Source of the DNA: a virus
Strand: one strand, 5' to 3'
DNA length: 32,884 bases
Virus record (IMG/VR): IMGVR_UViG_3300025674_009551
Location: 1-32,884 of that record
Shown here: positions 9,127 to 17,006 of the stretch, piece after piece
Numbering within the stretch: position 1 is the first letter of the stretch
Layout: every line of letters starts with the position of its first letter
Notes under the pieces: model-generated
Seen by the model: only the letters and a program-made list of their open reading frames with translations
What the model was told of the DNA's origin: nothing
Databases searched by the model: none
Translations under genes and position numbers: made by a program

Positions 9127-9403
9127 AACTTTCTGTAAGTTTATTTGCGACGACAATCAGAGACTCTCTTGACAATCTAATTTCGCTAACTACTCTTCTG
9201 ACTTCTGTAGAGTCAAAAAAAACAGGTATTTCAAGTATTTCTGACATTGATTTGTATCTTTCGTCTAACAAGTCTAAGCATTCTTCTATAGAATCTTCCA
9301 GATTAATCAATATCATAGAAAACCTAAAAAGTTTATTAAGGGTAAAAAGTAGAGAGGCAGCTAAGATGACTACGCAAATTGTAAGTATTTCAGTTAAACC
9401 CAT
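9074..9403 (-). CDS. Small N-terminally anchored membrane protein
   Basis: A 109-residue protein with one clear hydrophobic segment at about residues 4-22 (ILTICVVILAASLLFTL), followed by a helical, charged domain that would lie in the cytoplasm or periplasm. No family is recognised. Two starts are possible: ATG 9415, overlapping the upstream glycosyltransferase stop, or ATG 9403, two bases after it. The AAAGGA site is too close to the first and rather far from the second, so the choice is open. The 3' end overlaps the 5' end of the gp55 gene, which suggests coupled expression with the late-transcription genes. Confidence 0.6.
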   Translation of the reverse strand: MGLTEILTICVVILAASLLFTLNKLFRFSMILINLEDSIEECLDLLDERYKSMSEILEIPVFFDSTEVRRVVSEIRLSRESLIVVANKLTESYGRKIEIKEDNQAPEEV

Positions 9404-9405
9404 TT

Positions 9406-10581
9406 TTAAAAGCATTCCTTTAAAAATTTATCGTATTTTTTACAAATCTTATCTTTTGAAAACTTTCTTTGAACATCTTTTTTGAGGAGTCTAGATATTC
9501 TTTCTTGTTCTTCATAATTTGCTTTTAAAGTTTTAATATTTTTGATAAAAGAATCTTTGTCAGGTTCAGCCCAGCGGACTCCGTTTATGAATATTCTATT
9601 GTCAACTCTATTAACAGGAATTTCTTTAAGGTTGTAGTCAACTGTCAAAAATTTATCTTCTAAAAAGTCTAAATGACCAGACCATTTTGTAGCAATTACA
9701 GGTATTCCAGCAGCACTCGCTTCAACAAGAGGCAGACCATACCCTTCACCTCTTGTCGCTGTTACATAACCTTTAATCTTGCCTGATTTAAAAAGTGATG
9801 CTACTTCTAAGTTAGTCATATTACCGTGTATTAAGTGAACTCTAGGAAAATCTGACTTTCTAAATCTACTAATTATTTGCTGGATTGCCGATTTTGTCAT
9901 TGCTCTATCTTTAACTGATCCCTTACCTAAGCACGTCTTGACTATAATTCCTGCATCTTCTTGTCCTTCAAGCGCTTCAATTGACCATCCAATTGTATTT
10001 GCTAAATTTTTTCTATCAGATTGAGCGTCGGCTGATGTCAAAGTTCCTATTGTGAGAAGATTAAACTTTGTATCAAACTTAAATCTTTCATCCTTGATAT
10101 TTCTAAATTCTTTATCTTTCTTAGAAAGGTGAGTATTAAACCACTCAGGTATTACCGAAACTTTATTTTCAAAGACATTTCCAAATGTATTTTTAATTAC
10201 TTGATTAGTAAATTCTGAAGGTACTATTATTTTGTCCATTCTATTCATTTTATCAAACCAAGCAGGATTGCATCTATCGCTTTCTACCAGCGCAGTTACA
10301 CCTACATTAAATCTAGCTAAATTTTCATCCCACTCATCTGGTAGTTGAACTTGAAATGATAGATCAAACTTTGTGCCTTCAAAATTTTTTGATCGATCCA
10401 TTATTTTACCAAATATCCCATCTTCTGCGTTAGGATCGATTATCCACGGTGTAGCTCCCCATTGAAGTGCTTGCGTTGTTATATTAAAATCTTTTCTAGA
10501 CAACATCCATTCAAAAATTTGCCTTGAATGAACACCGTATCCGCTGTTTGTAAGGAGAGGGGCTCTCAAAAGTACGTTCAT
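9406..10581 (-). CDS. GT4-family glycosyltransferase
   Basis: A 391-residue GT-B-fold glycosyltransferase of the GT4 type. It transfers a sugar from a nucleotide-sugar donor with retention of configuration; the acceptor is unknown. The N-terminal domain opens with LLRAPLLTNSGYGVHSRQ, the Gly-rich loop typical of GT4. The C-terminal donor domain has the E-x7-E signature in GEGYGLPLVEASAAG (E279 and E287), followed by GIPVIATKWSGHLDFL. Length is normal for the family. It is the last gene of the glycan island, lying 10 bases after another GT4 gene and just before the gp55 group. Confidence 0.85.
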   Translation of the reverse strand: MNVLLRAPLLTNSGYGVHSRQIFEWMLSRKDFNITTQALQWGATPWIIDPNAEDGIFGKIMDRSKNFEGTKFDLSFQVQLPDEWDENLARFNVGVTALVESDRCNPAWFDKMNRMDKIIVPSEFTNQVIKNTFGNVFENKVSVIPEWFNTHLSKKDKEFRNIKDERFKFDTKFNLLTIGTLTSADAQSDRKNLANTIGWSIEALEGQEDAGIIVKTCLGKGSVKDRAMTKSAIQQIISRFRKSDFPRVHLIHGNMTNLEVASLFKSGKIKGYVTATRGEGYGLPLVEASAAGIPVIATKWSGHLDFLEDKFLTVDYNLKEIPVNRVDNRIFINGVRWAEPDKDSFIKNIKTLKANYEEQERISRLLKKDVQRKFSKDKICKKYDKFLKECF

Positions 10582-10591
10582 TTTTTATTCC

Positions 10592-11845
10592 TCAAAAAGT
10601 AAATTTTTCCCATGTTTTATAAGACTTAAATTCTTTGACAGCATCTAACATGCTTTGGTGCCACAAGTCAACTGTTTTTTGGTAAGAAAACTCTGTGTGT
10701 GCATAATCATAAACTTTTTTCTTAAGTTTTGATTTTTCTTCGGGATTTAAGTCATAAAGCTTTCTTAATGCTTCTGCTGCATCTTCAACGCTAGCATAAT
10801 CTTCGTAAATGTAAGGAACACTTTGACTTCCAACTAAAGTCTTTGCAACAATTGGTAATGCCACTCCATTTTCTGTGTTGTCTCTATGATCTACAATTTG
10901 TCTGGTTAAACCACCTGTTTGTGGTGCTATAATAGGAGTCCCTGTCATCATCGATTCAAGTGTAGAAAGACCGAATCCTTCTGCATAAGAAAGTGTAAAA
11001 CACGTATCTACAATGTTATAAATCACATTCATCTTGTCAAATTCAATTCTATCTCTAGAAAAGAAAACATTTTGCTCCAGCCCTAAAATCTTTGAAGTCT
11101 CAAAAAGATTAGGCCCTTCTTGGTCTGTAGGCTCTGTATGCATAATAAGCGTTGCATTTCGGTGTCCATAATCTTTCTCTAAATTATCTAAAAATATTTT
11201 CCATGTCAAAAGTGCATCATTTGGACGCTTTCTTTTTGCATTTCTATTAACCCACAGTGCAACAAAATGATCTTTTCTATCTTCTCCTAATAAAGAAATT
11301 TTATTGCTATTTACTAAATCTTCGTTCAATGGTCCATATAAATTATCTGGAATTGCATGTGGAATAAAAAAAGTCTTTTCTGAATGGGTGCCTTCTTCTT
11401 GAAGCATAGAATAAGTCATATGTGAGTGACAATTGATTTTATCAGTTGCTTGATAATAGAGATCGTTAAATTCAGGATAAGGATAGTTGTCCCAAACGTG
11501 CCACCATACTATGGGACACATCTGGTGAATTTCATCTTCTATTTCAAAAAGCCACGTAAAAAATCGAGGGTCTGTAAAGATAAAAAGAATATCAGGCTTT
11601 TCTGTTGCCAGAGTCACTCTAATAAGATCTGGGTTTCCAAATCCATCGATCGGCTTGATAATAAAATCTTCGTTGACAACGACAGTGTCATAATTAGTGT
11701 GCTTAATAGCAGCTCCGAACTGCCTAAAAGACCAGCAACCTTTTTTTAGCAATCCATTGATCAAATGCCTTGTCTGTGTACCAACACCGCTGGTTGACAA
11801 GGCATGATCAGAAAGAACTAAAACTTTATACTTTTTCTTATTCAT
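10592..11845 (-). CDS. GT4-family glycosyltransferase
   Basis: A 417-residue GT-B glycosyltransferase. The N-terminal Rossmann strand and Gly loop are VLVLSDHALSTSGVGTQTRH, residues 8-27. The donor-binding E-x7-E motif is in AEGFGLSTLESMMTG (E289, E297), followed by TPIIAPQTGGLTRQIVDH. A W-rich segment (IVWWHVWDNYPYP) near residue 112 resembles phage and viral GT4 proteins that act on short glycans. It starts at ATG 11845 behind an AGAGG site, and a candidate extended -10 promoter lies in the 47-base gap upstream. It pairs with the GT4 downstream. The acceptor is unknown. Confidence 0.85.
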   Translation of the reverse strand: MNKKKYKVLVLSDHALSTSGVGTQTRHLINGLLKKGCWSFRQFGAAIKHTNYDTVVVNEDFIIKPIDGFGNPDLIRVTLATEKPDILFIFTDPRFFTWLFEIEDEIHQMCPIVWWHVWDNYPYPEFNDLYYQATDKINCHSHMTYSMLQEEGTHSEKTFFIPHAIPDNLYGPLNEDLVNSNKISLLGEDRKDHFVALWVNRNAKRKRPNDALLTWKIFLDNLEKDYGHRNATLIMHTEPTDQEGPNLFETSKILGLEQNVFFSRDRIEFDKMNVIYNIVDTCFTLSYAEGFGLSTLESMMTGTPIIAPQTGGLTRQIVDHRDNTENGVALPIVAKTLVGSQSVPYIYEDYASVEDAAEALRKLYDLNPEEKSKLKKKVYDYAHTEFSYQKTVDLWHQSMLDAVKEFKSYKTWEKFTF

Positions 11846-11864
11846 TAAAACCTCTTTGATCTCA

Positions 11865-11873
11865 ATTATATCA
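11865..11873 (-). promoter_or_regulatory. Candidate extended -10 promoter for the two GT4 genes
   Basis: In the 47-base gap upstream of the 11845 start, the minus strand reads TGATATAAT, an extended -10 box (TG-n-TATAAT). No good -35 box is spaced at 17, as expected for extended -10 promoters. The same TGnTATAAT form occurs at 19799-19807. Called from pattern only. Confidence 0.35.
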
Positions 11874-11892
11874 AAAAAATTTTGTAGTTAAA

Positions 11893-12729
11893 TTATTTAC
11901 AGTGTTTTGTATTGTGATATTGACAATATTTGCAAGAGTTTCTGTTTTTTAGAAATATTTTTCTTCTGACACTTGATATCATACTATTTAAAACTTTAAC
12001 ACCTTTCGCAAGTGTCTTTGGTCCTGCTGACACCTTTACAAGCTGGCAGACTTTTCCCTTCTTTGCTCCACGGCCTAAAGTAATAAAAGCACACTTTATT
12101 TGATTGTGAGGAATACTGTGTTTCTGTGACCAGTAATATTTGTAAAGAATTAACTGAAGTTGCATTAGAAAGTCTTGCTTCTTTTCACTTCGCCAGCCTC
12201 CTTTCCCAGCTGTCTTCCAGTCAATGATCCAATATTCGTCTCCCTTGCCTCGCTTTTTAGGAACTTTGATAACTCCATCAATAAAACCCTTAAGAGATAA
12301 ATCTTTTCCTTCTACGGGCTCATATAAGTCTTCTTCGGCTGCATGCAAAGTCCATCCTGGAAACTCTTGATCTAAGAAAGGTACAACTTCATCCCACATG
12401 CTTTCAGCCCATTTGCACCATTCATCTAAAGGTGCGTAAGACTTTTTATACCAGTCAGGTTGTTTTTCTACCCATTCAGGATTGTCAAAGTCATATTTTT
12501 TCCAAGCTTCTCTTATGTCTGTTAACAACTTTTCTTTTGGAACTTCTTTTCTTTCTAAAAGAGTTTCACATCCTTCGTGAACAGCTGTTCCAAAGTCTAA
12601 ATAAGGACTTGGTTCAAACATATCGATCTTGTCAATATAAAGCAACTTATGACGATATGAGCATTCTTTCCAATGCTTGACTTCGGAAAAAGATACGTGT
12701 GGCTTTCCTGTTGGAAAATCTTGATTCAT
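11893..12729 (-). CDS. PD-(D/E)XK nuclease, Cas4/RecB-like, with probable 4Fe-4S cluster
   Basis: A 278-residue nuclease of the RecB/Cas4/AddB superfamily. Motifs in order: H51 in FGTAVHEG, D151 in LKGFIDGVI, D170-x-K172 in WIIDWKTA, then Q190/Q192 and Y196 in the QLQLILYKYYW helix. These form the metal-dependent DNA cleavage site. One Cys near the N-terminus (C23, KECSYRH) and three at the C-terminus (C266, C269, C277) match the one-plus-three layout that holds a 4Fe-4S cluster in Cas4 and AddB. This predicts exonuclease or 5'-end processing activity on DNA, perhaps in phage recombination or host DNA breakdown. Its location inside a glycan island is out of place functionally. A start-proximal hairpin may control it. 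Confidence 0.85.
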   Translation of the reverse strand: MNQDFPTGKPHVSFSEVKHWKECSYRHKLLYIDKIDMFEPSPYLDFGTAVHEGCETLLERKEVPKEKLLTDIREAWKKYDFDNPEWVEKQPDWYKKSYAPLDEWCKWAESMWDEVVPFLDQEFPGWTLHAAEEDLYEPVEGKDLSLKGFIDGVIKVPKKRGKGDEYWIIDWKTAGKGGWRSEKKQDFLMQLQLILYKYYWSQKHSIPHNQIKCAFITLGRGAKKGKVCQLVKVSAGPKTLAKGVKVLNSMISSVRRKIFLKNRNSCKYCQYHNTKHCK

Positions 12730-12731
12730 TT

Positions 12732-12753
12732 TAAACTCCTATAAAAGAGTTTA
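12732..12753 (-). promoter_or_regulatory. Small hairpin covering the ribosome binding site of the nuclease gene
   Basis: On the minus strand a 7-base stem, TAAACTC pairing with GAGTTTA, encloses an 8-base loop, TTTTATAG. The ribosome site AGGAG spans the loop end and the 3' arm, 6 bases before the ATG at 12729. This could mask the site and lower translation. The stem is AT-rich and weak, so the regulatory role is an inference. Confidence 0.3.
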
Positions 12754-12776
12754 GTTTAAAAAATGAATTTTTACAA

Positions 12777-13631
12777 TTAATCTTCAGAAACTGCACGACC
12801 TTTCATTTTTTCCCAGTCTCTATTTTTTCTTACCTCGTCATTCTTTTCTCTAGCAGACTCAAGAATTGTGGGATTTACGTTATTTTGAGTCATCAAGTAA
12901 ATCATTGCATCTAAGTCTTTTGGAAAGCAATGTCCGCCATATCCAAAGTCTCCATCAGGCCCTGGAACAGCAAGATGACTTTTTCCTATTCTTTTATCAA
13001 ACAAGGCGTATTCAGTTACTTTGTCATAATCAATTCCTAGCTCATTACAAATTTGATACATTTCATTAGCAAATGATACTTTGACAGATAGGAAATTATT
13101 AATAAAATACTTAACCATCTCGGCAGTTTGATATCCTGTCTTAATAATAGGAATATGTGGAAATGCTCTTCTAAACATAGTTTTAACTTGCGTCGTATAG
13201 GGGCGAGGGCCTCCTAAAATAATACGCGTCTGATTCTTAAAATCATCTATTGAATTAGCTTCTGTAAGAAATTCTGGGCTGAAAATAATATTAAGACTCT
13301 CAAAATCTTCATCAAGCTTTTGACATGTACCTGGAGAAACTGTTGACTTTATAACAACAATTGGATTCTTATTATAAACTGAAGCGATTGTGTTCAAAGT
13401 TGTAAGGGAACTTCTCACAATACTTAAATCACATTCTCCTGATTTTTTCATTGGTGTTGGTAGACACTGAAATATTATTTTACAATTCTGAACAATGCTC
13501 GCTGGCGTTGCCAACATTTCTTCTGGACATAAATCTTTTTTAAGATCGTATATAGAAACTGAATAGAAGTTTTTAAGACCTTCCCTAATTGCTGTTCCTA
13601 CAAAACCTTGGCCAATTATTCCTATATTCAT
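12777..13631 (-). CDS. UDP-glucose/GDP-mannose 6-dehydrogenase-like, lacking the C-terminal domain
   Basis: A 284-residue NAD-dependent nucleotide-sugar dehydrogenase, which would oxidise a UDP- or GDP-sugar to the uronic acid. The NAD-binding Rossmann motif is GQGFVG at residues 7-12. Other family blocks are CLPTPMKKSGECDLS (residues 56-70), VVIKSTVSPGTC (92-103) and FSPEFLTEANS (117-127), then K174 and N178. The catalytic cysteine is C235 in YGGHCFPKD. Typical enzymes are about 390-450 residues; this one stops just after the central dimerisation helix and lacks the C-terminal nucleotide-sugar-binding domain. All chemistry residues are present, so it may be a compact phage version rather than a broken gene. 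It starts the AT-rich sugar block next to WbqC-like and methyltransferase genes. Confidence 0.85.
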   Translation of the reverse strand: MNIGIIGQGFVGTAIREGLKNFYSVSIYDLKKDLCPEEMLATPASIVQNCKIIFQCLPTPMKKSGECDLSIVRSSLTTLNTIASVYNKNPIVVIKSTVSPGTCQKLDEDFESLNIIFSPEFLTEANSIDDFKNQTRIILGGPRPYTTQVKTMFRRAFPHIPIIKTGYQTAEMVKYFINNFLSVKVSFANEMYQICNELGIDYDKVTEYALFDKRIGKSHLAVPGPDGDFGYGGHCFPKDLDAMIYLMTQNNVNPTILESAREKNDEVRKNRDWEKMKGRAVSED

Positions 13632-13637
13632 TTATGT

Positions 13638-14231
13638 TTATCCTTTTATTATATTGTACAACATAGAATAGTAGTTTTTAACATCTGGATTGAAAAAATC
13701 TACTTTTATATTGTTGGATTTAAATGTGTTTAAGTCTAAATAGTCTATTCCGCTAGGTCCTGAGAGATATGTTGAAGCATTTGTTTCTTTGCAAATATTT
13801 AACAAAAGATCTGTCTTGCTTCCTTTTACATCTAAGCTCGATGCATAAATCATAGGAGTTTTAATATTAAGTTTTTGTCTACACCATTCAATAGAGCTCA
13901 TATTTATTTGAATTAACATATTTTGATTATAAATATTAGTCATGTCTATTGAAAAATTATTTTTGAGTTGTTTAATCGTTTTTGACTTCCATTTATTAAT
14001 TTGATCATCTACAGGTTTGATTTGATTAATTAATAAAGAATTGCTATTTTTTGGAACAGCAACACCAAACCATTCTTCTTCACCTCTTTTACTTAAAAAT
14101 TTATTTCTATTTTGAAAATAATTTTTTCTAAATTTGACATTATCTAATATTACAAAAAGATCTGCTGCTGCCATTTTTTGAAAAAACCCTTCGTAGGGAA
14201 AATGCTCAGGTTGATGAATTGTTACTTTCAT
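13638..14231 (-). CDS. WbqC-like family protein
   Basis: A 197-residue protein of the WbqC family, found in O-antigen and capsule loci. The hallmark N-terminus IHQPEHFPYEGFFQKMAAAD is followed by FVILDNVKF and the FQNRNKF block at about residues 5-44. A second conserved part, TYLSGPSGIDYLD, is near residue 153. The family is thought to help in amino-sugar or acyl-sugar assembly in surface polysaccharides, but its exact reaction is not settled as far as I know. It lies 6 bases upstream of the dehydrogenase gene and downstream of a methyltransferase gene, within a set of sugar-modifying genes. The family call is confident; the function is not. Confidence 0.8.
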   Translation of the reverse strand: MKVTIHQPEHFPYEGFFQKMAAADLFVILDNVKFRKNYFQNRNKFLSKRGEEEWFGVAVPKNSNSLLINQIKPVDDQINKWKSKTIKQLKNNFSIDMTNIYNQNMLIQINMSSIEWCRQKLNIKTPMIYASSLDVKGSKTDLLLNICKETNASTYLSGPSGIDYLDLNTFKSNNIKVDFFNPDVKNYYSMLYNIIKG

Positions 14232-14239
14232 TGTTATCT

Positions 14240-14986
14240 TTACTCTTTTAAAATTTTATCAGATGAATCTAATTGATTCCAACAAGTTTTATCTAAATCA
14301 AATTTCTTTTTATACACCAAAAGATTGTTGTAGACATGCATAAAGAGAATTTCATTTTTAAATTCTCTCGAGTCAATACCAGTATTCTTTTTTATGTTTT
14401 TTGATATTGGATGATCGTAGTTAGCTCTATTATTTGGTTTATTTTTAATTCTTTCATCTACAATGTTATAGGAAAATATATCTAGATCTAATGATCTAAT
14501 TCCTCTTATTATAAATCCATCCCACTCGTCTCTATTCTGAGGATATCCTAAAAAGTTGTTATGAAATGTCATACTAGTGTCTTCTATAAAATACAATCCG
14601 CCTGGCTTTAAATTCTTCCATAAAATTAAATAAGACATTATCATGTGATTAAAAACGTGGCTTCCGTCATCAATTACAATATCAAATTTAGTATTTTTAA
14701 TTTTTTCAAATGTTTTAGGGTCACTTTGATCACCGATTAAAATGTCAATGTTTAGAAGTTTATCTTTTTCTTTCAAACATTCAGGATTTAAATCTACGCC
14801 TATGATATTTGCATTTTTAAAATATTTTGACCAAAGTCTAAGTGATTCTCCATTTTTAACACCAATTTCTAATATATTAATTTCTTTATCTTTAATATCT
14901 TTAAAATAAAAGTCATAAATTGGAAAATAGTGTACAAATTTATCTGTATTAATCTTAAGTTCTTCTTTTTCTTCTTCTGTAAACAA
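14240..14986 (-). CDS. Class I SAM-dependent methyltransferase (sugar O-methyltransferase type)
   Basis: A 248-residue methyltransferase. The SAM-binding motif I is ILEIGVKNGESLRLW at about residues 38-52, with an acidic residue ending strand 2 in IIGVDLNPEC. FDIVIDDGSHVFNHMIMSY follows at about 102; its DDGSH block is typical of the TylF/macrocin-like metal-dependent O-methyltransferases and rhamnosyl O-methyltransferase relatives. KPGGLYFIEDT is motif III. It probably caps a sugar hydroxyl. The frame starts with TTG at 14986, preceded at 8 bases by GGAG, which overlaps the stop of the upstream deacetylase gene. No ATG is available before the catalytic core, so TTG is very likely the real start. 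Confidence 0.75.
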   Translation of the reverse strand: MFTEEEKEELKINTDKFVHYFPIYDFYFKDIKDKEINILEIGVKNGESLRLWSKYFKNANIIGVDLNPECLKEKDKLLNIDILIGDQSDPKTFEKIKNTKFDIVIDDGSHVFNHMIMSYLILWKNLKPGGLYFIEDTSMTFHNNFLGYPQNRDEWDGFIIRGIRSLDLDIFSYNIVDERIKNKPNNRANYDHPISKNIKKNTGIDSREFKNEILFMHVYNNLLVYKKKFDLDKTCWNQLDSSDKILKE

Positions 14987-14990
14987 TTAA

Positions 14991-15641
14991 CTATCTCCAT
15001 TTTAAAATTTTAAAACATTCTGAATATTTACTACTTGCCACAGCAAAATTTTCAATTTCATAAGCTTTGCCTATGTTATAATGAGACTCACTCTGCAGAT
15101 AATACCCTAAATTAGTATATGATTGTTCGTTGTTGACATTGTATACATCGCACATTTCTTTTTTAAGAAAATAATCTTCTTCACTTAATTCTATCCATAA
15201 GTTTGGTTTAAAATTGGTTGTGCTTGGTGAGTATACTGTAATATATCTATCTGTATATTTGAACAAACCCTTTGATATCATAGCAATTGCGACATGATCT
15301 GTATGGCAATCTTCTAAATCATGCGTCAACATGTCTATTTTAGTATTTTTAGAAAACTTTATTTGGCTGTAGAATTTATCTTTAAGCTTATCAAATTTTG
15401 TCATTAATATTCTCTGATTATACTCAAGATTAAAATAATTTATTTTTATGTCCGGGCATCTTAGTCTAATCTTTTCTAAGTTCTGACTCCAGAGTTGTTC
15501 TTTAGGTTGCCATTTCGTAGCTAAATAAAAATTAATCTCATCGTATTCTTTATAGTTTTTAAAAACATAAGAGAGGCAAGAAAGTTCTATATCATCAATA
15601 TGAGCTAAAAACACTATTAAGTTTCTTTTTAATTCAGACAC
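14991..15641 (-). CDS. PIG-L/LmbE-family deacetylase
   Basis: A 216-residue metal-dependent N-deacetylase of the PIG-L family, which removes acetyl groups from N-acetylated sugars such as GlcNAc conjugates. The N-terminal motif AHIDDIE (residues 13-19) is the AHPDDE zinc site with Ile in place of Pro. The second metal motif is HTDH at residues 113-116. The Rossmann-like fold between them fits, and length is normal. It starts at GTG 15641 with AAGGA 7 bases upstream. The gene overlaps the preceding glycosyltransferase by 13 bases and is followed within 4 bases by a methyltransferase gene. A free amino sugar made here could be a substrate for the neighbouring enzymes; that link is inference. 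Confidence 0.8.
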   Translation of the reverse strand: MSELKRNLIVFLAHIDDIELSCLSYVFKNYKEYDEINFYLATKWQPKEQLWSQNLEKIRLRCPDIKINYFNLEYNQRILMTKFDKLKDKFYSQIKFSKNTKIDMLTHDLEDCHTDHVAIAMISKGLFKYTDRYITVYSPSTTNFKPNLWIELSEEDYFLKKEMCDVYNVNNEQSYTNLGYYLQSESHYNIGKAYEIENFAVASSKYSECFKILKWR

Positions 15642-16591
15642 GCTAATATCCTTTCATAAGCTGATTGACAAGCAAAATCAATAGTCAGGTATTTTTTACC
15701 ATCTCTATAACAACTTTTTGATAAGCTATCATTATCTCTATTTAAAAATTGATTACATGCTGAATAAAACATTTCTCTATTTTTATTCTGATATATTGTA
15801 CAATACGGTTTGCAATACGTATTTATTAAAACTAAGTCATTAATTATGCAAGGTGTTCCTGCTCTAATTGACTCAAAAATAACTCTAGGCCCAGGATCAA
15901 AAGGTTGTGATGGTCTGGGGTCTGTTGTTAACATTGTTAGTTTTGAATTAAGAAACTCATAAGCCAGTTCATTTCTCGTCAATAATTTAAAATCACTTTC
16001 AATGCCTTTAGATGCAAGCTTTGAATGTAGATAGTTTGCATATTGTTGATTGTATATTTTTCCGGCAAATAAAAAGCTATATTCTTTAAAAGATTCAGCA
16101 TCAATTAAGTCAACAATTTCTTTTTGATTTTTATCACTTCCAATTGATGCCGGAACTATTATTTGATTTTTTCTATTCTTCCATTCAATAAAGTTTTTAT
16201 CAAAAACTTCTTGCATTTCTTTAACAGGTGCTTTGATTAATTCATTTTCTTCAAAAAAGAAATCACAATTTTTTTTATTATAATCAAAACCCATTGGTGT
16301 AACATTTATAACAATCGTATTGTTCGAACGATATTGATACCCATAAGACTGAAATGCATTATTTTTTGTAATTATTACATCAAATTTTATATTTTTTAAT
16401 AATTCTTTGTTGACAGGTTCAGCTTTTTTATCAATACCTTTGTGTATTGAACAAAAATTTCTTTTTCCTTTTTCAAACAAAGAAAAAACTTTTAAATTTT
16501 TCTCTGCAAAATAGTCAGGTAAAGTTTTTGCTTCAATTTGATTATTGTCAACTGGGAAATGTAAAAAAAGAAAGTTAAGATTTTTATTCAT
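15629..16591 (-). CDS. GT-B-fold glycosyltransferase-like protein
   Basis: A 320-residue protein that looks like a divergent GT-B glycosyltransferase. The C-terminal donor-binding half has DPGPRVIFESIRAGTPCIIN near residue 233, resembling the conserved Glu plus A-x-G-x-P block of GT4-type enzymes. The start of that half is marked by IIVPASIGSDKNQKEIV and FLFAGKIYNQQYANYL. The N-terminal domain is short and poorly conserved, beginning NLNFLFLHFPVDNN. No specific family can be named. It overlaps the HAD gene upstream by 8 bases and the deacetylase gene downstream, so it belongs to the same translation-coupled run. The substrate is unknown. Confidence 0.65.
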   Translation of the reverse strand: MNKNLNFLFLHFPVDNNQIEAKTLPDYFAEKNLKVFSLFEKGKRNFCSIHKGIDKKAEPVNKELLKNIKFDVIITKNNAFQSYGYQYRSNNTIVINVTPMGFDYNKKNCDFFFEENELIKAPVKEMQEVFDKNFIEWKNRKNQIIVPASIGSDKNQKEIVDLIDAESFKEYSFLFAGKIYNQQYANYLHSKLASKGIESDFKLLTRNELAYEFLNSKLTMLTTDPRPSQPFDPGPRVIFESIRAGTPCIINDLVLINTYCKPYCTIYQNKNREMFYSACNQFLNRDNDSLSKSCYRDGKKYLTIDFACQSAYERILACLN

Positions 16592-17006
16592 TTTTCTTCT
16601 GGACCTGGTTATTAATTTCTGTCAGGCACGACTTCCAATCAAAAAATCTAATGGCACGATCATCAATATAAAAAATGGCTCTTGGTTTTTCTGCTGTCAC
16701 ATCCTTTACGAATTTTGACATGTCATACTTTTCTAGCCACTCCCAAATTAACCGAATGCCTGTTTTTCCATTGACTAAAGGTCTGTCGCTTCTAGCTTTT
16801 GCACTGTATATTACAATTTCATATTTTTTAGATAGTATCTCTAGAGCATTATAAGATCCGGGAACTGGATCGTCATAAATAGTTCCATCATGATATCCTT
16901 TTGTACACGCGTGGATGACACCATCGAAATCTACACCTATTTGTTTAAACTCGTCCTCGAGCAATGTAGGCCTATTATCATTTTCATTGTATATTTTACT
17001 AATCAT
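16584..17006 (-). CDS. HAD-superfamily phosphatase-like protein
   Basis: A 140-residue HAD hydrolase. Motif I is VDFDGVIH with nucleophile D26 and D28. Motif II is the Ser of VIYSAKAR (S68). Motif III is K107 in TAEKPRA, and motif IV is the paired D115-D116 in FYIDDRAIRF. All catalytic residues are present. It is small and appears to lack a large cap, like polynucleotide-kinase-type or capsule-locus HAD phosphatases. In this context it could dephosphorylate a sugar phosphate, as KdsC does for Kdo-8-phosphate. A nucleotide phosphatase is the alternative. It starts at ATG 17006, overlapping the SDR gene stop by 8 bases. Confidence 0.75.
   Translation of the reverse strand: MISKIYNENDNRPTLLEDEFKQIGVDFDGVIHACTKGYHDGTIYDDPVPGSYNALEILSKKYEIVIYSAKARSDRPLVNGKTGIRLIWEWLEKYDMSKFVKDVTAEKPRAIFYIDDRAIRFFDWKSCLTEINNQVQKKNE

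Noticed and set aside
11426-11749. Plus-strand frame of 107 codons
   Set aside because: Opposite the GT4 gene with conserved motifs; no promoter, ribosome site or recognisable protein.
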